Shown: positions 37,303-46,700 of the stretch, in pieces
Position numbering within the stretch: position 1 is the first letter of the stretch
Layout: every line of letters begins with the position of its first letter
NCBI GenBank assembly: GCA_003339415.1
Contig: PDHQ01000133.1
Coordinates: 24,958 to 88,957, forward strand
Direction of reading: 5' to 3'
Source of the DNA: Ophiocordyceps camponoti-saundersi (nom. inval.)
Lineage: Eukaryota > Ascomycota > Sordariomycetes > Hypocreales > Ophiocordycipitaceae
Length of the DNA: 64,000 bases
Position numbers and translations under genes: made by a program
Notes under the pieces: generated by a model
What the model saw: the letters and a program-made list of their open reading frames with translations, nothing else
Databases searched by the model: none
What the model was told of the DNA's origin: nothing

Positions 37303-38979
37303 GTCTATTACTAATACTAAAGTAATAAATTAAAGTTTAAAAATAAAAATAGATAAAAGGAAAAATAAAAAGTAAGATAATAAATTAGAGGGAAAATAAA
37401 TAAAGGAAAGAAATAAGCTATAATAGCTAAGTAAATAATTAAATCTTACTAAATCTTATTATAAATAAAGATTTTATAGATAAGGTTTTCTAGTTAAGTT
37501 TTTTAAGTATATTAATAGCGTTTAAAACTTATTTAAGAAAAGCCTAATTATTATAAAGTTTTTTCCGTAGCTTATTATTTTTTTCTTTAAGTATTTAAAG
37601 CTTATTATTAACTTTTATTATCTATTTAATAAGAGGTAATAAATATCCTTATTTAAGGTTATTAACTTTAAAAAGAGCGTTAATTTTCTTTTATATTCTA
37701 ATTATAAATACCTTTTTATTACTTCTAATAGTCGCTTAATTAGTCTAGTTATTATTATTATTATACTTTACTATATTATTAATAATAGCTTTTATTATTA
37801 TAAGTTTAATTACTATTAATTTAGCTATTATTATTAGCTTAGTAGCGGTATTTTTTATAAAGATATTATTTATTTATTAGTTAATAACTTAATTATTATT
37901 ATTTAAGGAAAAGTTAAAATTAAAAATAGCGATAAGAGGAGTCTTATTAACTATAAGGGTTTAAGCTAAAGCTTTTATAGTTAATATACCTTATTTTTAA
38001 TAGCTTATCTATTTTATTATATAACTTTTAATTATAAATACTACCTTAGTAGCTATTATTAGCGATAATAATAATATTATAGCTATTATTATTAGTAATA
38101 GCTTTTTTACTAATAGTTTTTATTACTTATATTTTATAGCCGCCTAATAGTTTACGTTATCTTATACCGCCTTATTAAGTAATTATTTTAATATACCTTA
38201 GCTAATATTTAATAACTTAATAAGGGCTATTATAGTTTATATAATATTAATATTACTTAGGTTAGTTTATAGTTTATTAATCTATTTAATAGTTTTTACT
38301 AGCGCTATATATATCTTTATCTTATTACCTAACGCTAAGTATAATATATAATAGATTTAATATAATATTACTTAATAAATTTAGTATTTAAAATATCTAA
38401 TTTAAATTACTATTATATTTTTAATTAGGAGGCTATTAAGAGGGTTTTAAATATAATTATTAACCTTAAGCGTTAAGCTATAAGAATCTTATAAAAGCGT
38501 TTAAGCTAAGGTAAAAAATATAATATTAATATTATTAGTAATAAGAAATAGTTCTTTTAAGGTATATAAATATATAAGCGGGTATTATAACTTAAAAGCT
38601 TTTATTTTAGAGATTCCTTATAACTTAATAATACGAAATATAATAATATTATTTTCTACCTTTATTTATATTATTTTAATAATTAGCTAAGCTACCTATT
38701 AGCTATTTTAAGCTTTATTTTTAAAATTACTATTAGCTAGCTTAATTATATAATTTATTATTTTCTTCTAAGATCTTAAGACCTTAATTTATTTAAGGCG
38801 GTAATCGCGAGTAAGGTAAGCGTATACCTAGTTAAATTTTACCTTGGAACTACCTATATAGGGGCCGCTATATTAGCTAGCTTATTAGTATCTGCTAGTA
38901 GAGGTAAAGGGTGCTCGTCCGTTAGCTCCCCTTTAGCACTTTGCCCTAGCCTACGGAAAATAAAGTTCGTATCTTACGA

Positions 38980-39177
38980 CTAAAGGAAGTAATTATATAG
39001 TATTCTTATAAGTAGGATATATTTATCTAGGCGGATAGGACGCTTCTTGTCGTGATAATCCTTGCAAAATGCTTCAAATGACGTTCCTCGAAAGTCCTCA
39101 TCTTCACTGTCTCGGATTTGGTGTCGTGCTTCAATCGTGCTCGTCAGTGGCGCGGCGGCTGCGGCAACTGATGCCAC
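38980..39177 (-). pseudogene. N-terminal ORF fragment carried by the LTR element
   Basis: A minus-strand ORF of 65 codons begins MASVAAAAAPLTST, includes an acidic stretch (DSEDEDFRGTSFEAF) and runs into RIPed DNA. There it soon meets stops, though the same frame continues to about 38850 with few interruptions (RRLGQSAKGELTDEHPLPLL). It looks like the 5' end of an element-encoded or captured gene whose remainder was destroyed by RIP. I do not recognise the family. Confidence 0.45.
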
Positions 39178-39210
39178 ACAGATTGATCCCCCCCCCCTGT
39201 CTCGGTCACC

Positions 39211-39416
39211 AGCTAGACAAGCTGGAGGCTAAGGGATCAAATGAGCTAATCACAAGGCACACAGAATAAGCTTAAGGCAGCGATTAATTGAACGCCCCTT
39301 GATTCATGATATATATATGTTAAGTCTCAAGATAAGAATGCCTGACCTAGCAACTAGAGAAATGGTGGTCATGTGACCAAATGACGTAACCCCTTTTGAC
39401 CTTCCCCCTCCAGCTA
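39211..39416. repeat. Right 206-bp terminal direct repeat, nearly unmutated
   Basis: Keeps CpA and TpG throughout, unlike the left copy. It is followed by gcatc and, 30 bp on, by the stop codon of the SNARE gene, so it probably supplies part of that gene's 3' UTR. Confidence 0.9.
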
Positions 39417-39446
39417 GCATCCAAGAATGATGAACGAACCTGATCG

Positions 39447-40295
39447 CTACTTAAGGATTGCAATCAACAGAACAAGAACTATAATCAGAACGACGATGGC
39501 GGTCAACTGCTTGTTGTCACGAGCGCCTCTCGCAATACTTCCGATCATTCTTGTCGCTCTATCGAGGCGGCTTTGATGACGATCTGTGGCGGCCTCGAGG
39601 TCGTCTAGAATAGCGACGTGACAATCCAGTTCGTCGCCAATTCGCATGCTGAGTTCGCGTTGGCGGCCAATAGATTGCCCTAGTTGATCGAGATGTTCGT
39701 CCTGTTCGTCAAGTATTTGTGAGTGGTATTCGTGTAGGTGTTGGTTGTTCAAGGCTTCAGCCGTCTGACGATAACCAGCTGCATCATCGGACGGGTCGTC
39801 ATGATACGGCCTGAATGGCTCGTCGGATGCTACCGCGGAAGTGTCGTTGAATCGAACCGTCTTAGGCTTACGGGAAACGGACGACGTTAATGCATTGAGA
39901 TCGTCCACAGTTAAAGGGTTCGGAGTGGAAAACCCATGAAACTGGCTTGTCAAGTCGTCAAATTGCTTTTGCAGCACGAACAGCTCCTTGGCAACGGACT
40001 GACTGGCGCTAGAAGGCGTGAGCACACGGGGCATTTATGTTAATAGGATGTTGCCAGGAGGCAGCTAACACCAGTCTTGAAACAAAAGACTACCACACCT
40101 CAAGTCGCCGGCTTCTTCCAGGCGCGTTTTCTCTAGTTTGACGGACTCAAGACCGTCACGAAACTGATCGAGTGATCTGGCTAACTGCCGATCTTGGCTA
40201 TCGCACTCGGCGTCTAGGCTCTTCGACCGATGACGCTCCAGCAAGGACAATTTAATGTGATCGGCCAAAAGAAATAGCTGATTCAATTTTGACAT
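39447..40295 (-). CDS. SYN8: SYN8-like Qc-SNARE, tail-anchored
   Basis: Model: complement(join(39447..40008, 40099..40295)), 252 residues. Syntaxin-8-type SNAREs drive membrane fusion in the endosomal system. Exon 1 gives an N-terminal helical region beginning MSKLNQLFLLADHIKLSLLE. Exon 2 gives a linker, a coiled SNARE motif at about residues 162-222 (EQDEHLDQLGQSIGRQ, then IGDELDCHVAILDDL), and a C-terminal membrane anchor at about 235-251 ending in Lys. By my alignment the central zero-layer position is His196 instead of Gln; some fungal Syn8 proteins deviate here, but I could not check. No premature stops, so it seems intact despite RIPed neighbours. MSK at 40295 is preferred to an upstream in-frame ATG at 40319 because it matches the family's start. 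The stop lies 30 bp from an LTR. Confidence 0.85.
40009..40098 (-). other. Intron of the SYN8-like gene
   Basis: 90 bp on the minus strand, donor gtgtgg, acceptor ttctag, with ctattaac as a likely branch region. It joins GDL-S-ASQSVAKE in frame. An acceptor 6 bp downstream (gccag, ending at 40003) is also in frame, so two residues are uncertain. Confidence 0.7.
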
Positions 40296-40475
40296 CGTGG
40301 GTAGTGTGCGCGTCCTCAAGAAAGCTTCGTCTCTCCCATGGAATGCGATGCGGGTGCCGCCGTGTCCGTGTTACCAAAGATAGAGGGTAAAGGGGGAGTT
40401 GAGAAGAGGCGGCGCAATACTAGCGTAGCAAGAACCCAAGGTTATAGCTAGAGGGCTGGTCGATAGAGGGATCAG
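40296..40475 (-). promoter_or_regulatory. Upstream region of the SYN8-like gene
   Basis: 180 bp of normal-composition DNA upstream of the start, ending abruptly at RIPed repeat DNA near 40476. A purine-rich stretch (gagggtaaagggggagttgagaag as read on plus) lies at about 40383-40406. Any promoter must be compact or partly lost. Confidence 0.45.
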
Positions 40476-40945
40476 ACTGATTAGGCGCGTAAATTTATTA
40501 ACAAGTATATATCGCGGTTATATTACGCCTTAGCTTATAAACTAGCGCTAGTAGTATATAAATAATAAGCTTTTAACTAGCTTAATATTCTTTATAAAAT
40601 AAGTTATCTTTTTAGCTTTTTATAAAATAATATAATATTATATAATTTAATATACTAATTTTATAGATTAGTTTTATTACTAATATATACGTTTATCTTT
40701 CCTTACCTTAAGTAATATTATAATTTTAAGCTTATTAAAAAGCTATATAAAGCTTTTTATTATTTTATCCCTTATCTTTTTAAAAGCTATTAAGTAGCTA
40801 GCTAAAGTTTATATAAAGCTTTATATTAGCGTAATATATATTAATTCTTTCTATTTTATACTTTTACTTTATTAGCTTAAAAAGGGGGCTATATAAAAGA
40901 TTAGCCTAAAACTAATTATAGTTAAATAAGGGGGTTAGTAGCAGG
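40476..40945 (+). mobile_element. Family T element fragment
   Basis: Matches the last third of the T interior (compare 29600-30044) and the first ~50 bp of its LTR (from 40892). It is truncated at the left by the island boundary and at the right where the hairpin repeat begins. Confidence 0.7.
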
Positions 40946-40950
40946 GTTAG

Positions 40951-41034
40951 AAAAAAATCACTTATAAGTAATTATATAACTAATTTTTCGTGATTTTTTT
41001 TTCGTAATTTAAATTACTTATAAGTGATTTTTTT
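40951..41034. repeat. Hairpin repeat with perfect 22-bp inverted arms
   Basis: 40951-40972 and 41013-41034 are perfect inverted repeats with core atcacttataagtaat, separated by 40 bp. Further partial copies of the gtgattttttt motif occur near 40990-41000 and 41070-41085. The tract keeps TpG and CpA (gtgat/atcac), unlike its surroundings. It may be a MITE remnant. Confidence 0.8.
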
Positions 41035-41196
41035 ATCTATAATTTAAATCACGTAAAAAAAATTATATTATAAGTGATTTTTTTAAAAAAATTATATATA
41101 ATTTTTTAAAAAATTTTCTAAAAATAAATATATATTTTTTTTTCTAATAAAAAATAATATATAAAGCTTATAAAAGTTAGAAAAAAAGAAAGTTAT

Positions 41197-41406
41197 TATA
41201 AAAGTCTTACTAAGGTAACTATAAAAGTAAGCTAAAGTAAAGTTATAATTAAAGCTATCGAAGAGAGGAAGGAGAGGGGAGAGAAGCCCCCCTCCTAAGC
41301 TAGCTATATACCCCGCGTAATAACTAAGCGCTATCGGGAAGACCTAAATATATCCGCTATAATCCCCCTTATTTAGCTATAATTAGTTATAAACTAATCC
41401 CTTATA
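41197..41406 (-). repeat. LTR of minus-strand T element (3' LTR)
   Basis: 210 bp, reverse complement of the repeats at 28480-28689 and 30045-30254. Confidence 0.9.
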
Positions 41407-42762
41407 TAGCCCCCTTCTTAAGCTAGCTAAAAAAATAAAAGCGTAGAACGGAAAAGTTATATACTATTACGCTAGTAAGATATTTTATATAATCCTTAGC
41501 TAATAGCCTAATAGCCTCTATAAAGATAAGGATAAAAGGGCGGAAAAGCTTCCTTATAGCTTAAGGAATTAAACCTTAATTTTTATAAGGAAGATTCTAA
41601 TAAGCTTAAAATTATAATACTGCTTAAAATAAAAATTAATAAACTTATATATTAATAGTAAAAATTTACTTATATAGCTAGTATATAAGATTAGGTAATA
41701 TTATATTAGTTATAAAAAGCTTAAAAAATAACTTAATTATAGTAAATAATAAAGCTAGCTATATATTTATTACTATATACTACTAATATTAGTTTATAAG
41801 CTAAAGCGTAATATAATTATAATATATACTTACTAATAAATTTACGCGCTTAAGCTATATATAAACTATCTTTATATAAAGTAATATAATAAAGCTAAAA
41901 ATTACTTAAGCTATAATATTTAATATATACTTATTCCTTTTTACTTATTATCCCCTTAATTAAAATATTTTAAATTTACCTTTAATTACCTTACTTTATT
42001 TATAAAAAGCCTTAACTTTAATATCTCTATTTACTTATAAAGCTTTAAATAGTTACGCTTAAAATAACTAATTTAATTATATTAATAATAATACTAGCGC
42101 TTAGTAATATTAGAATAAGATTATATAAATACGATATCTATTAAATTAATAGAAAAAGGGGGCGGTAAATTAACTAGCGCGTTAGGAATATTCCCGGAAT
42201 TAAATATTTTATTAAAGCTTTAGAGAAAGCTAATAAAGGCTACGTATATTATAAGCTAATTCTTATAATCTAAGCGCTCTTATAGCTTTTTATATAGCTT
42301 AGATAAAAGTAAAATAATTTTAGTATAATTAAATTAATTTAATAATCTAGCTTTAAAAAAAATATATTCTTACCTTATAATATATTCTCTAAGGGGCTTT
42401 AATAGTTTTTAATATATCTTAATTAAGGAAAAACTTACTTAGCGCTTTTTATAACTCTTCCTAAAAAGCTTAAAGATATACGCTAAAAAAGCTTTAAGCT
42501 AGTAAGAAAAGTCTATAGCTATAATAATATATAAAAAGAATATTTACTAAAAAGTACTAAGATAAGAAAAAATATAATAAAACTAAAACTTAGGCTTCCT
42601 AATTATAGCTTCGTTAATCGTAAATTTAGTATATATAATAGCTAGCTAAAAGTTTAAGCTAAAATAAGCTAAGAGTAATTTTAATATAAATAAAATTTAA
42701 TAGCGTTTTATATTAAGATTTTATTTTTATATTTAGTTAGCGGTAAAAGGAGCTTTAATTAA

Positions 42763-42972
42763 TATAAAGGTCTTATTAAGGCGATTATAGAAATAAGCTA
42801 AAATAGAGTTATAATTAAAGCTATTAAAGAGAGGAAAGAGAGGGGAGAGAAGCCCCCCTCTTAAGCTAGCTATATACCCTACGCGATAACTAAGCGCTAT
42901 TAGGAAGACCTAAATATATCCGCTATAATCCCTTTTATTTAGCTACGATTAGTTATAAACTAATCTCTTATA
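42763..42972 (-). repeat. LTR of minus-strand T element (5' LTR)
   Basis: 210 bp, direct partner of 41197-41406. Starts tataaagg, ends ctcttata, followed by gttat. Confidence 0.9.
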
Positions 42973-42977
42973 GTTAT

Positions 42978-43750
42978 TATTATTAAAAAGAAAATAAAAT
43001 TTTATTTTAAAAAAAGAATAATAAAAAGTATAAGGATAAATAAATAAAAAGATAAAAAATAATATATATATATTTTTATATAATTATAATATTAGATTTA
43101 TTTTTAAAAAAAAATTATATTTTTATTTTTATTTTTAAAAAAATTATTAAAGAATTATAAAAATATTAGTAATTTTACCTTATATAAACTAAATAAAGTA
43201 TATAAAGCTAGTAAAAAGTAATATAAAGTAAAATTTATACTTAAATTAAAGTTAAGCTTTTAATTAATAAGTAAAAAAATTTCTTATTTTTTATAATTTT
43301 TATAATATTTTTAAAAAGTACTTAAAACTCCTCCCTTATACTAAACTCTTAGAAAGCTAATATTAAGATTAACTTATAAATATAAAGTATAAAAATATAA
43401 TTTATATTATAAAAGAAATTTAATAATAAAAAAATTATTATATAAAAGGATTAATATTATAGCTATTTTAATAAGCTAGAAATAAAATAAAATATACTTT
43501 TTTTACTTTTTAAGAAACTAAGTTTCTTTTTTTATTATAAAACTTTAGTAAAGCTTTATATAAAAAGTAATAATTTTATTATCTTACTAATTAATAAGAT
43601 TATAAATAAAAAAAATAAGAATAAAAAACTTTATTATCTTTATATTAAAAAAACTTAAAGAAAATATTTTAATTATTTCTTATATTATTATATTTAATTA
43701 TTTTAAAAAAAATATATTATAATAAAAATACTATAATTATTATTATTATT
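42978..43750. other. Unassigned, very AT-rich DNA
   Basis: Mostly A/T homopolymer-like sequence with almost no GC. No gene or terminal repeat seen. It ends in an ATT microsatellite that adjoins the end of family B copy 3. Confidence 0.5.
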
Positions 43751-46700
43751 ATTTATATACTAAGGGCTTTTATAATATTTAAAGCTTCTATAATATATTA
43801 AATAGAAAAAATCTATTAAAATAAAATAAAACCCTCTAATTATAAAAAGAAAAGCTTACTATACGCTTATATAAAAATATAATAATAGTTAATAATAATA
43901 TAATATAATAAGCTTATTACCTAGGGGTAATCTTAGATAATATAAGAAAATAAGGTAAAAAGGGGAGTATAAAGAAAAGAAAGTTTATAAGGTATAGGGC
44001 GGAAAGAGGAGCGGGGCGGTATAGCGTAGCGCGGGGCGGTATAGGGCGGTACGAGGCGGTGCGGGGCGGTGCGAGGCGAGGCGGCATAGGGTAAGGCGGA
44101 GGAAGCAAAATCTGAAAAAGAGTAAAGTAAAGTAGTAAAATAGCCGCTTTATTATTTATTAGTATTAAAAAGGGGGGGGCTATATTTTTTTCTTTTTTAC
44201 CCTTTTTTTTTATTATTTTTTAAAAAAAGTATACTTTTAACTTTTTTTTTAACTTTTCTTTTTAACTTTTAAAATAAAAAAAAAGTAATAAAAATTATAT
44301 AATTATATATTAATAAAATAATAATATTATATAATATTTAAAATTACTTATAAAAAGCTTTATAACCTTTTTTATATTATATATATAGCTTAATTAGCTA
44401 ATTATAAAATTTTATATTAAAAATAAGAAAATAAATAATATTATATTATATAATTATATATAAAGCTAATAAAATATATAAGCTTTTAATTAGCTAGTTA
44501 TTATAATTATATAAAAGCTTAATATAAATATTAAAAAGTAAGTAAAGCTAAAAGTAAAGTTAAAAACAGGGCTAAAGCTTAGAAGTAAATTAAGCTATAA
44601 ATTTATTTAGATAAGTTATATATAATAGCTAAAAAAATAGCTAAGTATATTAATAAAAAAAAGAGAATTAAATAGCTTATAAGTAAATATAAAGTAAAAT
44701 ATAAAGTAAAGTATAAAGCGGAGGAAAGTTAAGCTAATAATTATAAGTAAAAGTAAATTTAAGCTAACTTATATTATACTTAGGGGCGGAATAAAGCCTC
44801 GGAGCTTCGCTTTATAATAATAATAATAATAGCTTAAGCTAGCGTTTTAGCTAAGGTAATTATTTTAGTAGCTATTTTTAATATTTCTTTTTCTATTATA
44901 GCTATTAATCTTCTTTTTTAGAAAACTTATATATTAGTTTTATTATATTTAAATATATTTATTATAAGTAAATAAATAATTATTAAAGCTAATAAAACAA
45001 AAGCGGAGAGGTAAAAATAATAATAATAGCGGAGATAGCGATAATTATAGCTAATTTAACTATTAAACTAAAGATAAAAGTAATAATAATAATAAAGTTA
45101 AAAGTAAGAGCGGAGATAATAAAGATAATAATAGCAGAGGTAGCGATAGCGGAGGCGATAATAGCGAAGGCGGTAATAATAAAGTTTATAGCGGAGGCGG
45201 CGATAATAATAATAGTAGTAGCGGCGGTAATAATAAAGCTATTAATAAAAATAATAATAATAATTATTATTTATTTAAAATTAGACTTTTTTTAAAAAGG
45301 TTTAAATTAGAAGTTTATATAAAGTTAAATAAGATTTAATTTACTATTAGCTAATTATAATATAATATTAACTAGGTATTATAAAATATTAATTAAAAAG
45401 TAATTAATTATATAAAAGTAAATTATTTTTAATATATTTTTATTAATATTTATAAAATAAAATATATTTTTAACTTAAGTTAGCGGAAGCTAAAGCTAAA
45501 AATAAAGCTAAAAGTAAAAGCGGAGAATAAAATAATAGCTTAAATATTAATTACTATTATATTAATATTAAGTAATAAATTAAAATAAGTAATAGAGAAT
45601 AAAAAGGATAATAAAATAAAAGAAATAAGCGGGGTAAAAGAGGGGGTTACTATAAAAGTAATTAGGGGAGTAAAAAGGGAGATAGGAGCGGGGGAGATAG
45701 CGGAGAAAATAGCGGAGAAGTTTAAGCTAAAGCCGGACCTTATATAAATACTAGAATCCTTTCTTATAAAGTCCGCGTTAATAGCGCGGAAATATATAGT
45801 AAAGAGTAATAATAATAGCTTAAAAAATAAGCTTATAAAAGTTAGAGGTATTATTAAGTATAAAAGATAAGGTAGAGGGCGGGGCGGAATAAGGGGTAAA
45901 AAAGCTAAGTAAGTTAAGTAAAGCTAAGTAAAGCGAGAAGCGGAGTTAAGAGCGAAAAGTAAGGTAAATAGATAGCGGTAATTATATAGCAAAAATACTA
46001 AGAACTATCCCCCGCGCTTAAATTATATATTTAAGTATCTTAATATATTTAAGTATTATTAAGTAATAAAAAGAGGTTAAACTAGCGAAAGCGTTATAAA
46101 TAAATAAATTATAAGGTAAGTAAGCTTATAATAGCTTTATAATTAAGTATTTTATTAAAGTCCTTATAATTTTAAATTAGATTTATAAGAAATATAAGTA
46201 AAAGCGTCCTTTTATAAGTAGTTAGTTTATAATATAAAGTAATATAAGCTATTATCTTATTTTCCTTATTATTATAAAAATAATAAAAGGTTATAACTAT
46301 AAGAATATTATAAATATAAAGAAACTTATTAAGGCTAATTTTATTATTATAAAGCTAAGTTAAGGTGCTACTAAGGAATTTTAGAAAATCTTAATAAATT
46401 TATAAAACGGCGCTAAGTTTTAGTTAAAGTAGTTTATTAGTAAGGTATCTAAAAAACTAGTTATATTTATAAAGCTTTCCCTATTTAAAGTTTTAGCAAA
46501 GCCGCTATTTTTTATAAAGTTAAGCTTTTAAAGTTTTAGGAAACTAAGAGGAGATATTTAAAGTTTATACTTAAATAATAAAAAAAAACTAGAGAGATTT
46601 AAGGGGGATATAAGTAAAGCGAGGCTAACTTCTATATTATTAGTAAAAATATATAATAATTCTTTTAAAAGCGGAGCGGATATAAGCTATAAGTTTTTTA

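Larger units (their letters stand above)
37097..39416. mobile_element. 2,320-bp LTR-flanked element between the two genes
   Basis: Two 206-bp direct repeats (37097-37302, 39211-39416) are bounded by gcatc at 37092-37096 and 39417-39421. The ends are AGCT...GCTA rather than TG...CA, which is unusual. The interior from about 37185 to 38850 is heavily RIPed, with no recognisable gag or pol. From about 38850 to 39210 composition becomes normal, and a minus-strand ORF starts at 39177. It is probably a non-autonomous element. The insertion separated two convergent genes without deleting the 3' end of either. Confidence 0.8.
41197..42972 (-). mobile_element. Complete family T element (TRIM-like), minus orientation
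   Basis: 1,776 bp with 210-bp LTRs at 41197-41406 and 42763-42972 and the duplication gttat at 41192-41196 and 42973-42977. Its collinear match to 28480-30254 confirms the family boundaries. No coding relic in the interior. It is RIPed like the other copies. Confidence 0.87.

Noticed and set aside
39069..39269. 66-codon plus-strand ORF overlapping the right LTR
   Set aside because: It overlaps the better-supported minus-strand ORF start and runs into the terminal repeat. No conserved feature.
37097..39416. Treating the AMA1-SYN8 interval as an active gene cluster or toxin/defence system
   Set aside because: The only content between the two genes is an LTR-flanked element. Both genes are conserved cellular genes with no functional link to each other.
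43917..44108. 63-codon Pro-rich minus-strand ORF
   Set aside because: A translation of the decamer minisatellite of the B terminal unit.
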